This document shows, piece by piece, positions 46,517 to 55,022 of a stretch of DNA of 64,000 nt. The notes under the pieces are model-generated. The model had not been told where the DNA came from. It ran no database searches and saw only the letters and a list, made by a program, of their open reading frames with translations. The number at the start of each line of letters is the position of its first letter. Within the stretch, counting starts at the first letter, position 1. The stretch comes from Domibacillus sp. DTU_2020_1001157_1_SI_ALB_TIR_016 (lineage in GTDB: Bacteria; Bacillota; Bacilli; Bacillales; Domibacillaceae): positions 124,001 to 188,000 of the forward strand of contig NZ_CP135439.1 of NCBI RefSeq assembly GCF_032341995.1, given 5' to 3'. The translations under genes and the position numbers were made by a program.

Positions 46517-47011
46517 ATGGAAAATGTATTTCAAGTAGTGGGTTATCAAAACAGCGGCAAAACAACACTGATGGCAAAACTAATACAAGCGGCCGCAAAG
46601 CAGGGAGCGCGCGTTGCAGCGATTAAGCACCACGGGCACGGGGGCGCACCGGACGGGCAAAAAGACAGCGACAGACACCGGCAGGCCGGCGCCGTTCTGG
46701 CTGGTGTAGAAGGAGACGGGATTTTGCAGGTATCCATTACGCGGGATCAGTGGGCGCTTGAGGATATCCTCGCTTTGTACCGTTCTCTTTCAGTGGACTG
46801 CATCTTTGTGGAAGGATACAAACAGGAAGCATACCCAAAAGCAGTTTTAATTCGCACACCGGAGGACTTGCCGCTTTTAAAGCTTCAAAATATTCAATGT
46901 GCGATCAGCTGGATTGATCTGCCCCAAACGGATGTTGCTTATCCTGTGTTCCAGCTTGAGGAGGAACCACAGTATACGGCATTTATTCTTCAAAAAGCCG
47001 GACTTTTATAA
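46517..47011 (+). CDS. mobB: Molybdopterin-guanine dinucleotide biosynthesis adaptor MobB
   Basis: 164-residue P-loop GTPase; Walker A GYQNSGKTT (9-17), then AIKHHGHGG and VEGYKQE, both typical of MobB. It helps MobA in MGD assembly. ATG 46517 follows GCGGAGG. Its promoter must lie in the 42 bp gap or within the start of mobA, so the two are probably controlled together. Confidence 0.94.
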   Translation: MENVFQVVGYQNSGKTTLMAKLIQAAAKQGARVAAIKHHGHGGAPDGQKDSDRHRQAGAVLAGVEGDGILQVSITRDQWALEDILALYRSLSVDCIFVEGYKQEAYPKAVLIRTPEDLPLLKLQNIQCAISWIDLPQTDVAYPVFQLEEEPQYTAFILQKAGLL

Positions 47012-47022
47012 AAAGCCGGCTT

Positions 47023-48018
47023 TTACTCAGGTAACGCGATCTCCTGCTTGTTTGAGCCGTCACGATCCATTTTAAATAAATGATAATCCGCTTCTCCATT
47101 TCCAAAGTTAGGATCTGTCATAAAGTAAATGGTTTTGCCGGAAGGATGAAAAACAGGAGATCCCGCGTACGTGCCAAAAGATGTCAGCGCCTGTCTTTGT
47201 TTCATCTGATTGTTGTAGCGGAACAGCTCATATTCAAAAATACCGGTGGTTTCTTCGTTTGCTACAGCCTGATAAGCCATATCGCCGTTTTGTTCATGGA
47301 AAGCATAACCGGTCACTTCAAGGTGTGTTGCAGGCTTTGTATATGGCTTCAGGACGGATTTTCCATCAAGTGAAACTGTGTAAACAGATGCTTTGCCTTG
47401 AAACATGTCTACGGATTCATCCTGCATCAGTATAAAAGCCGATGTTCCGTCTGAACGGACATGAAGGCTGCTCATGCTGTATGAGTTCAATGCAGTCAGC
47501 CGTTTTTTCGTTCTGTCAGCCAAGTTGTACCGAAAAATGTCCAAATTGGCTCTTTCACTGGCTAAGCCAATATAGTAAAGGCTGGTTCCATCTTTGGAGA
47601 ACTGGAGACTTGAAGCAGCCTGGTTTCCTTCCAGTAAAAGTTCTCTTCTGCCGCTGGAAAGATTCAGTATATACACCTCGGTTCTAATGTTCCCCGTTTC
47701 AATCACATCGCCTTCACGAATGGAAATAAATGCAACAGCTGACCCGTCGGGTGACACGTCTATATCCGTGATCAGCCGGTCGGCTGGCAAGCTTGTGATT
47801 TCCTCGTCTTTTTGGGTGTTTTCTGAAAAGCTTCGCAAGGAAGGAATACCGTTTATATGTTTCACATAAAATATATTTTCAGCAGGTGAAAGATCAAACA
47901 CATCCGTCAAGCCGTTCTGTTTCTCGTCATCTGTTTTTTGAAAAGCCACGCCAGCCGAAATTAAGGCAGCCCATGCTGTGAAAAAAACACCTAACACCCA
48001 TCCTGTTTTTCTTTTCAA
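47023..48018 (-). CDS. Membrane-anchored TolB-like beta-propeller protein
   Basis: About 331 residues from TTG 48018, which has AAGAAGG before it; longer starts exist (to 48135) but overlap the upstream gene. One N-terminal helix (about 7-27) is followed by WD40/PD40-type repeats (DIDVSPDGSAVAFIS, SLQFSKDGTSLYYIG, SPVFHPSGKTIYFMT). The propeller should face outside the membrane and may bind peptides or wall components; no enzyme motif is seen. Downstream of a membrane protein on the same strand. Confidence 0.78.
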   Translation of the reverse strand: MKRKTGWVLGVFFTAWAALISAGVAFQKTDDEKQNGLTDVFDLSPAENIFYVKHINGIPSLRSFSENTQKDEEITSLPADRLITDIDVSPDGSAVAFISIREGDVIETGNIRTEVYILNLSSGRRELLLEGNQAASSLQFSKDGTSLYYIGLASERANLDIFRYNLADRTKKRLTALNSYSMSSLHVRSDGTSAFILMQDESVDMFQGKASVYTVSLDGKSVLKPYTKPATHLEVTGYAFHEQNGDMAYQAVANEETTGIFEYELFRYNNQMKQRQALTSFGTYAGSPVFHPSGKTIYFMTDPNFGNGEADYHLFKMDRDGSNKQEIALPE

Positions 48019-48101
48019 TCCATCGCCTTCTTTCTGGGGGAATAGCCGGGAAACAAAAGCGGTCATTGAGCTGGACATGAAATACAGCCAACGGAAAGCC
48101 A

Positions 48102-48647
48102 TCAGCCAATCCGTGAACCTTTCTTTTTTTCCCAAGCAGACAGCCGTATTTTATAAAGCACAGCCCAGAGCAGAAAAGGAATAAGAAACAAGACAAGGAT
48201 AATGGAAGGACCTGCCATGATCCAAAAGCTGAATGCAACAAAAAGTGTGACCGCGCCGACCAAAAGCCCTGCTGTAATATAAAAAGCATGGATTCGCTTT
48301 AATTCCTTTTCCTTTCTTCCAGCTACATTCAACCGATATAAAAGAAAAACGCCAAACCCAATAAAGATCCAAACGAGGATTGACAGGGCAAGCCTGCTGA
48401 AATGGTCTAAAAAAAGCAAAGAAAACCACCCATAAAGAAACAAAATGATCTGCATAATCAGTAAAGCATTCACCCGTTTTCTCCTTGGACTTGTCAGCAG
48501 AAAGGAAGCAGCACTTAAAAATGAAAGTGTCATCCAATAAAAAAGAGCTTCACCATTCCATAGGAGAATAGCTGTATACAGAACAGCTGTTAAAAGTGCA
48601 GAGGACAAGCCAAAGAAAACCGTCGTTTTCACAGGGAAGGCATTCAT
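48102..48647 (-). CDS. Integral membrane protein of unknown function
   Basis: 181 residues from ATG 48647, six bases after AAAGGGG; five or six hydrophobic helices with short charged loops (SPRRKRVN, GRKEKELKRI) and a basic C-terminus. No family recognised. It lies 83 bp upstream of the beta-propeller gene on the same strand, so the two may form a unit in the membrane. Confidence 0.75.
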   Translation of the reverse strand: MNAFPVKTTVFFGLSSALLTAVLYTAILLWNGEALFYWMTLSFLSAASFLLTSPRRKRVNALLIMQIILFLYGWFSLLFLDHFSRLALSILVWIFIGFGVFLLYRLNVAGRKEKELKRIHAFYITAGLLVGAVTLFVAFSFWIMAGPSIILVLFLIPFLLWAVLYKIRLSAWEKKKGSRIG

Positions 48648-48796
48648 ACGTACCCCTTTCACCAATCCTTATATTTCCATAAATAAGTATATATCCACAT
48701 GTTTCCTTATGCAAATTCTTACAAATGTTCTATTTAAAGCAGAGAATAAAGTACTTCTTTTCGGGATATCCTCTTGTTAAAAAGGAGATGGATGAA

Positions 48797-49267
48797 ATGT
48801 GGAAATGGATTATTGCGGTTACTCTGCTGGCAGGCTGTATGGCAGATGAAGAACCAGAAGAAATGTCAGCACCCATGAATGAAGCGCAGGACGCTGCTCA
48901 AAACCCAACAGGTCAGCTTCGTGTTATGAAGAAAGAAGAAACGGGCCAGTACCTGGCAGATTCGGCCGGTATGACACTTTACTTTTCCATAGAGGATAAA
49001 GAAGGAGTTTCTACTTGCACGAATCATTGTCTGGAAGAATGGCCGCCTTTTTATCTTGGATCAAGTAAAGTGCCGGAAGGGTTCAGTTCGAGTGATTTTG
49101 GCGAGATTACACGTGAGGATACAGGGAAAAAGCAGTCCACGTACAAAGGATACCCGCTTTATTACTTTTCACGTGACCAGGTGGCGGGACAGACAAACGG
49201 ATACAGTGCAGACGACAAATGGTATACGGTCAATAACGCGATCGACCGTATGGCGCAGGCTAATTAA
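48797..49267 (+). CDS. Lipoprotein with secreted-repeat (Lipoprotein_15-like) domain
   Basis: 156 residues from ATG 48797, nine bases after AAAGGAG. Lipobox LLAGC puts the lipidated Cys at C14. The mature part has two copies of the secreted repeat of the PF03640 kind: GMTLYFSIEDKEGVSTCTNHCLEEWPPF (written here as a region, about 75-102) and YPLYYFSRDQVAGQTNG. Two Cys in CTNHC may bind a metal or form a disulfide. Surface-attached; function unknown. Confidence 0.85.
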   Translation: MWKWIIAVTLLAGCMADEEPEEMSAPMNEAQDAAQNPTGQLRVMKKEETGQYLADSAGMTLYFSIEDKEGVSTCTNHCLEEWPPFYLGSSKVPEGFSSSDFGEITREDTGKKQSTYKGYPLYYFSRDQVAGQTNGYSADDKWYTVNNAIDRMAQAN

Positions 49268-49305
49268 AAAACGGCTGTCCTTTAACAATGGGGCAGCCGT
49301 TTTTC
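49267..49305 (+). terminator. Terminator of the lipoprotein gene
   Basis: AAAAACGGCTG (49267-49277) pairs with CAGCCGTTTTT (49294-49304); also read by the convergent decayed gene, whose stop falls inside it. Confidence 0.82.
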
Positions 49306-51280
49306 TATTTCTTCAGGAGAAAGCGGCTTTGCATACAAATAGCCCTGTGCCTCGGTACAATTAAGTGCCAGCAGCAGCTCCGCCTGCTCATTTGATTCTA
49401 CGCCTTCCGCAATCACTTTTAAATTTAAATTTTGCGCCAGATCGATGATGGCTTTTACGATCGCCTGGCGATTCTCGGTTAAATCCCGGACGAAAGACTG
49501 GTCAATTTTCAGCTTTGTAATAGGAAAGCGGCTTAAATAGCTGAGTGAACTGTAGCCGGTGCCAAAATCATCAATACTCACCTGAATGCCGATGCTGCGC
49601 AGCCGGTCTAAAATCTGCAGGGCGTGAGCTACATCAGCCGTCATGCTCTCCGTAATTTCAATTGTCAGCCACTCGGGTGAAAGGCCGGTTTGCTCTAAAA
49701 ATCCGCTCAACTTGTTCAGCAAAATCTAACTGCATAAACTGCCGAAGCGACACGTTCACACTCACACAAATAGGCGGGAGGCCTGCTTCCTGCCATGCTT
49801 TGTTTTGGGCGCAGGCGGTTTCCATCACCCATGTGCCGATCGGAAGAATTAAGCCTGTTTCTTCTGCGAGTGGAATAAATTCTGCTGGAGAAACTGGCCC
49901 AATTTTAGGATGATTCCAGCGAATCAGCGCTTCAACACCGTTGATTTGATTGGTTCTTATGTCGATCTGGGGCTGGTAATGCACATGAAAAAGTTTTTCT
50001 TCAAGGGCCCGATGCATTTCCCGCTCAAGCATCATTTTGTTGCTCATATCGCGATGCAGATCGTTTGTAAAAAACCTGTAGGTGTTTTTGCCGCTTTCTT
50101 TGGCGAAATACATGGCAGCATCCGCAGTGCGAATCAGTGTTTCTGCGTCCAGCCCATCCTCAGGAAACATGCTGATACCGATGCTTGTGCTGATGAAAAT
50201 ATCCAGATTTTCAATCAGAAAACAGTGACTTAGCTCTTCTTGTATTCGTTCGGCAATGCGCTGGGCCGATTCACGTGAAATCGCTGGAAGCAAAATCGCA
50301 TATTCATCACCGCCAAGCCGGGCAGCTACTTTGCTGAGTAAAAGATCTCCCGTATTGTGGCCTAAAGTATCGTTTACATTTTTAAATCGGTCCAAATCAA
50401 GAAACATGAGGGCGAAAGACTGATTATATCGGGACGAAGAGGAAAGAGCTTCATCCAGTTTTTTTTGAAACTGACGCCGGTTGGCAAGCCCCGTTAAATC
50501 ATCATAATGAGCCATTTTTTGTACTTGTCTTTCTGTTTCTTTCCGCTCGGTAATATCGGTGGCCGTGCCGATTACTTCTGTGACTTCTTCACCTTCAAAA
50601 AGAGGAGAAAGATGAACGAGAAGAGAGAAATGAAGTATATTTACCTCGAAATTAACTTGTTCACCGGTAAAAGCGCGCTCCACATAACCGGATATGTATG
50701 TAGATGCTTGTTTTGAAACGATATCTTTAAGCTGGCTTTTGTCGGCCCGATCAGCTGCAAGCCCCATTTTCTCTAACAGCTTTCCTTCAAGCATCGTCAA
50801 CACAATCTGCCCGTCTTCATTTTTTCTATACTTGAATACAGCATTTTGCAAATGTCTGGCTGTCATTTGAAATTCGTTTTTTAATGCTTGTTTTAAAGCG
50901 GCTTCTGCTTGAATTTTATCGGTAATATCCACATCAATCGAAAGAAAGTTTGCAAGGCGTCCATTTTCATCCTAGATCGGTACAACCGTTGCATGAATGC
51001 TGTAAATAGACTCATCCTTTGCACGGTTATGCAATTCACTCTGCCAAACTTGTCCCCGCTCTAACATATGCCACATCTCATCAAAATAATCGTCCGGATG
51101 CAGACCTGAGTCAAATAAGGAATGCTTTTGGCCAATAATTTCTTCCTGCTCGTATTTACAAAGCGTGCAAAAACGGTCATTCACATACAAAATAATGCTG
51201 TCTCGACCGGTAACGGAAATGGAAAAGTGCTGGTCTAGAGCCCGGACGATTGACGAAAAATCATGCAAATGGTTTAACAA
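49282..51280 (-). pseudogene. Decayed PAS-PAS-GGDEF-EAL c-di-GMP turnover gene
   Basis: Three lesions split one original gene. (1) PAS1 (51280-50975, TTG start after GGAG) ends at an in-frame TAG at 50972-50974, and the frame goes on as DENGRLANFLSIDVDIT. (2) In the GGDEF domain DLLLSKVA runs directly into ARLGGDEYAIL, so about 13 residues including the RxxD inhibitory site are missing. (3) In the EAL domain a run of five T near 49697-49701 has one base too many; taking one out restores ...QVERILEQTGLSPEWL. The EAL motif (VEALIRW) and GGDEY remain. Loss of function is likely, unless the frameshift is a sequencing error. Confidence 0.85.
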
Positions 51281-51459
51281 TGGACTCCAATCCTTTCACT
51301 CGCTACTTTTTGTAGGTCTATTGTACCTATCAGTTCCATTTTTTTTAATGATCTTGTCGGTCCCTCTTTGATCTTAATCTTGTTTTTATCAGTGAAATCT
51401 TTATTTTTTGGACTGAAATGGGTATAGAGCACATAATATATAAAATCGGAGGGATTTAC

Positions 51460-51729
51460 ATGAGATGGAAATATTGGAAGGTGGTTTTACGCTATGGTCA
51501 TGTAGGCAAGCGAAATGAGGTTAGTGTAGCACGATATTTATTAACAGAAGCTCACTATACACCGGTGCTGGTTATGGATCAGGCTGCTCATATGCCGGGT
51601 GTGAAGCATAATGGGGTTGCGTCTGTGAAAGAAATTAGCCGGGATACATTTTTAGAGGGGAAAAGAAGGGAACAGGAGAACTTTTTTCTTCAAAAAATGA
51701 AAGCGTTCCATAAAGAGCTTCCAGCTTAA
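51460..51729 (+). CDS. Small conserved hypothetical protein
   Basis: 89 residues from ATG 51460 (GGAGGGATTTAC upstream). Basic N-terminus rich in Trp and Arg (RWKYWKVVLRYGHVGKRNE), then a helix and a short alpha/beta part; no membrane helix or signal peptide. Family not recognised. It lies 72 bp ahead of the ribokinase gene with no terminator between. Confidence 0.65.
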   Translation: MRWKYWKVVLRYGHVGKRNEVSVARYLLTEAHYTPVLVMDQAAHMPGVKHNGVASVKEISRDTFLEGKRREQENFFLQKMKAFHKELPA

Positions 51730-51801
51730 ACAAGTGGTCTCGTCTGCCTCCTTGTGGCATTTGAGGCCGCTTTCTTTTATGCTTACATAGAGGTGAATAA
51801 A

Positions 51802-52725
51802 ATGGGGCGAGTAACCGTAGTAGGCAGTTACGTAACAGATGTCATGATCCGGACGCCGCATCTGCCGGCACCGGGGGAAACCGTTCTGGGAGGTCCTTTT
51901 CAAATCGGTCCTGGCGGCAAGGGGGGCAATCAAGCAACAGCAGCGGCGAGAAGCGGGTCAAATGTGATGTTTGTAACCAAAATTGGCACAGACATCTTTG
52001 GACAGGAAGCGGTCCAGCACTTCGAGCGGGAAGGGCTTGATATTCGGTTTATCCAGAGAAGCGAAAAAGAAGCAACAGGAACGGCTCTTATTTCCGTTGA
52101 TGACGCAGGGGAAAATAATATTGTCATCGCACCGGGCGCATGTGGAGCGATGAGCGGTGCAGATGTAGAAAGGGCAGAAGAAGCAATCGAACGGGCGGAT
52201 CTTTTGGTGCTTCAGCTTGAAATTCATTTTGAGGCGATTGGGGCGGCCATTCAAAAAGCCGCCCGCTGCGGTGTGCCCATTCTATTAAATCCTGCTCCCT
52301 ATACGGCTTTTCCAATGGAGTGGCTTCAGCATGTTACATACGTAACACCAAATGAAACAGAAGCCCGCGGTTTAACGGGAATTGCTGTAGAAGATGAAGC
52401 ATCCGCCCAGCGCGCAGCCGATATCCTGCATGAAAAAGGCGCCAGCGTGGTCATGATTACCATGGGCAAAAAAGGGGTGTTTTTATCGCAGGGAACGGGT
52501 AAAGGCCGGCAAATGGAAGGGTTTTCGGTTAAAGCGGTCGATACAACTGGCGCAGGCGACGCTTTTAACGGCGGATTTGCGCATGCCATCACCAGCGGTA
52601 TGAATATCGAAGAAGCCGTTCAATTTGGACAGGCTGCTGCGGCTCTTTCTGTTACGAAAGCAGGCACTGCTGTGTCTATGCCATCTAGTAAAGAAATAAA
52701 AGCGTTTTTAAAGACGGTGTTTTAG
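51802..52725 (+). CDS. rbsK: Ribokinase
   Basis: 307-residue PfkB-family sugar kinase; phosphorylates D-ribose at O5. Signature 1 GPGGKGGNQA (36-45) and signature 2 DTTGAGDAF with catalytic D253. ATG 51802 follows AGAGGTGA. No ribose transporter or RbsR is nearby, so it may salvage intracellular ribose. An EIIA-Glc gene follows by 29 bp. Confidence 0.92.
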   Translation: MGRVTVVGSYVTDVMIRTPHLPAPGETVLGGPFQIGPGGKGGNQATAAARSGSNVMFVTKIGTDIFGQEAVQHFEREGLDIRFIQRSEKEATGTALISVDDAGENNIVIAPGACGAMSGADVERAEEAIERADLLVLQLEIHFEAIGAAIQKAARCGVPILLNPAPYTAFPMEWLQHVTYVTPNETEARGLTGIAVEDEASAQRAADILHEKGASVVMITMGKKGVFLSQGTGKGRQMEGFSVKAVDTTGAGDAFNGGFAHAITSGMNIEEAVQFGQAAAALSVTKAGTAVSMPSSKEIKAFLKTVF

Positions 52726-52754
52726 GGAATACAAACAAAAAAGGAGGGTTCTGT

Positions 52755-53276
52755 ATGGGTTTTTTAAGCAAGCTTTTTGGCGGTAAAGAAGAAGGCAATA
52801 CAGCACAAAATACGGGTGAAATCATTCTTGTCTCTCCGATGAGCGGGGATGTGATCAGTTTGGAAGAAGTACCAGACCCGGTATTCTCACAAAAAATGAT
52901 GGGTGACGGCATAGCGGTGAATCCATCGGAAGGAAAAGTAGTGGCGCCGGCTGACGCAAAAGTACTGAATGTGTTTCCGACAAAGCATGCAATTGGCCTG
53001 GAAACAGCAGGAGGCCTCGAGCTTCTTATTCATGTTGGGCTTGATACGGTTAACATGAAAGGTGAAGGGTTCGATGTAAAAGTGTCGGAAGGAGACCAAG
53101 TAAAGAAGGGGGATGTGCTGCTTACATACAGCCTGGAACTCGTTCGTGAAAAAGCAGCGAGCACCATCACCCCGCTGATCATCTCCAATGGAGATCTTGT
53201 AAAGCAAATGGAAAAGCATGAACATGTAAAAGCCGTCGCCGGCGAAACGCCTGTGATGACGGTCAAGATAAAATAA
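52755..53276 (+). CDS. PTS glucose-type EIIA component
   Basis: 173 residues, one EIIA-Glc domain with its two active-site His: H78 (FPTKHAIG) and H93 (ELLIHVGLDTV, the phosphorylated one). The length and lack of EIIB/EIIC match free-standing EIIA proteins such as B. subtilis YpqE, which pass phosphate from HPr to EIIBC parts coded elsewhere. AAAAAGGAGGG precedes the ATG. Follows ribokinase closely; ends at a terminator. Confidence 0.94.
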   Translation: MGFLSKLFGGKEEGNTAQNTGEIILVSPMSGDVISLEEVPDPVFSQKMMGDGIAVNPSEGKVVAPADAKVLNVFPTKHAIGLETAGGLELLIHVGLDTVNMKGEGFDVKVSEGDQVKKGDVLLTYSLELVREKAASTITPLIISNGDLVKQMEKHEHVKAVAGETPVMTVKIK

Positions 53277-53309
53277 AAAGGAAGCCCTTGTATATGGGGC
53301 TTCCTTTTT
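53275..53309 (+). terminator. Terminator of rbsK-EIIA
   Basis: AAAAAGGAAGCCC (53275-53287) pairs with GGGCTTCCTTTTT (53297-53309). Confidence 0.88.
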
Positions 53310-53630
53310 GCATGCATGCAGTCTAAGCATTTAAAAGGAGCAGACCGCGTCATGAGCAAGCCAGTGCCTTTAAAAATGAGTGCGGCCAGCATAATAAAAT
53401 AAACAATGGCTAAAGCAGAAATGAAGATCAAAGCACGAAGAAAACCATTAACAATGGGCGCAGAGACACCGATCATTGTAGAAAGAATGACGAATAACAT
53501 AAACGCATATTTTAAGTAAAGTGAGTGGTATCGCTAAAAATGGATTTTGCACGGACAAAGGAGCGTAAAAGCATCATTGCTGTGCAGACAGCCAAAGAAA
53601 GCGTCTGCCTCCGAGCCCAAACTGATTTAT
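53310..53630. other. Intergenic region with a doubtful minus-strand membrane ORF
   Basis: About 320 bp. A minus-strand frame starting at 53500 would encode two hydrophobic helices (FVILSTMIGVSAPIVNG, LIFISALAIVYFIMLAALIF) in its first 60 codons but has no ribosome binding site and runs on antisense into the EIIA gene; it may be a gene fragment. A weak GCAGAC/GTCTGC stem lies near 53586-53610. Confidence 0.4.
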
Positions 53631-54617
53631 TTAAGCCTGGCCTTGAGCGTTTTCGCCAACAGCGCCATCTCCCTCAGATTGCTGCTTGTTTAAAATGTGG
53701 CCGGCGAGCGCATATAACACAATAGTTGAAGACAAATGAGCAGAAAGCTGTGAAGGGTCTTGCTGTGGGTATACTTCTACAAAATCCATGCCGGCAATGC
53801 CCTGTTTGGCAATTTCATGAACAAGCGTTAACAATTCATAGGATGTCAGCCCGTTTCCATCAACCGGACCGCCTGGATTAAACGCATAATCCAGAACATC
53901 GCTGCAAATGCTCAAATAAACACAGTCCACTTCTCTAGATGCAAGCTCATGCAGACGGCGTGCCAGTGCCCTTAAGTCTGGATGCTCCCGAATATCGTTA
54001 ATCGTAATGGTGAGGGCCCCTGCATCGCGGGCATTCCGGCCGCTTTCAGGCTTGTTGCGGGGACCGTGAATACCGGTATGAATGATGCTTTCGTTTCGTA
54101 CACCTTCCTGTTCATACAGCCGCATAAACGGACTGCACCGTGCATATGGATCGCCTTCATGAGACGGCAGGTTATCATAATGGGCGTCTAAATGAATAAT
54201 GCCTACTTTTTTTCCTTGATTCGTCAGGGACCGTACAATTGGAAATGTGACGCCATGATCACCGCCAAGCCCGATTAAAAACTTGCCGCTTTTCCATAGC
54301 GGATCGGTAAACTGCGTGATCCGGTTCATCGTTTCTTCTACATCGGCTGGTACAACATCTACATCTCCTATATCTCCGAGCTTCACATGTTCAAACACAT
54401 CTATATGATCAAGTTCAGGCAAATAGCCGCTATAGCGGCCCGAACTTAACCGCATTACTTTTGGCCCAAGTTCACACCCCGTGTAATCGCCCCATGTTAC
54501 AGCGCCTTCCCACGGCACGCCGTACACAACAGCGTCAACTTCACCCAAAAGGTTTTTAGCTGTTAAATTTTGTGACCCTAAAAAACAAGGCGTATTTCCG
54601 TAAATGGTCTCACTCAT
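53631..54617 (-). CDS. Ureohydrolase-family (agmatinase-like) protein with altered metal motif
   Basis: 328 residues from ATG 54617 (AAAGGACTG before it). Arginase fold with metal ligands H121 (GGDHG) and D144, H146, D148 (HLDAHYD). The last motif, normally S-x-D-x-D, reads S-I-C-S-D: the first bridging Asp is Cys238, while D240 is kept. The family removes urea from guanidino compounds (agmatine, arginine, guanidinobutyrate, guanidine); the C-terminal part is longer than in HutG. Substrate and activity are uncertain because of the substitution. It faces away from its neighbours. Confidence 0.85.
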   Translation of the reverse strand: MSETIYGNTPCFLGSQNLTAKNLLGEVDAVVYGVPWEGAVTWGDYTGCELGPKVMRLSSGRYSGYLPELDHIDVFEHVKLGDIGDVDVVPADVEETMNRITQFTDPLWKSGKFLIGLGGDHGVTFPIVRSLTNQGKKVGIIHLDAHYDNLPSHEGDPYARCSPFMRLYEQEGVRNESIIHTGIHGPRNKPESGRNARDAGALTITINDIREHPDLRALARRLHELASREVDCVYLSICSDVLDYAFNPGGPVDGNGLTSYELLTLVHEIAKQGIAGMDFVEVYPQQDPSQLSAHLSSTIVLYALAGHILNKQQSEGDGAVGENAQGQA

Positions 54618-54725
54618 CCAAACAGTCCTTTCTCCATAAGATCTGGTTTTTCTTTTCCCTAACACGGCGGAAGAAAACCGGTAATTTGGAATAAAGCAGT
54701 GGTAAAATAGAACAGGGGTGATAAG

Positions 54726-54860
54726 GTGAAGCAGTTATTCGATATTTTTCTAACCTTTTTTAAGCTGTCACCCATTACATTTGGCGGCGGTTACGCTTTG
54801 ATTCCAGTAATTCAACGGGAAATTTTAGAAGAAACTTGCCGGCATGGCTTTTATTCATAA
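54726..54860 (+). pseudogene. Truncated chromate transporter (chrA) 5' stub
   Basis: GTG 54726 after AGGGGTGATAAG opens a 44-codon frame KQLFDIFLTFFKLSPITFGGGYALIPVIQREILEE, shown here in two blocks: KQLFDIFLTFFKLSPITFGG and GYALIPVIQREILEE. This is the conserved first helix region of ChrA (about 180 or 390 residues in full proteins). It breaks off into CRHGFYS-stop; a strong terminator follows 17 bp later. An internal deletion that left the gene's two ends and its terminator is likely. Confidence 0.75.
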
Positions 54861-54876
54861 ATACAATGCAGCGGTT

Positions 54877-54933
54877 AAAAAAACCGGGCAGACAGCAGGA
54901 AAAGGAGAATCTGGCTGTCTGCCCGGTTTTTTT
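54877..54933 (+). terminator. Terminator after the chrA stub
   Basis: A 20 bp perfect stem: 54877-54896 pairs with 54914-54933, 17 nt loop, T run inside the right arm. Works in both directions. The surrounding 54618-55022 has no intact gene. Confidence 0.9.
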
Positions 54934-55022
54934 AATGTAAAAAGACCATATCATTTCCTTGCTCAAACCGATCATGGTACTTTAAAAGGAGAGAGCTAGA
55001 TGCAGCGGAAGGAAGGTTTTTT

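Noticed and set aside
47001-47026. AGCCGG/CCGGCT hairpin after mobB
   Set aside because: Only six base pairs and close direct copies of AAAAGCCGG; too weak to call as a terminator.
50267-50282. Second parS-like palindrome CGATTCACGTGAAATC
   Set aside because: Four mismatches to the parS consensus and inside a (decayed) coding region; ParB sites tolerate only one or two mismatches.
53030-53500. 156-codon minus-strand frame with two hydrophobic helices
   Set aside because: Two-thirds antisense to the EIIA gene and no ribosome binding site; kept only as a comment in the intergenic entry.
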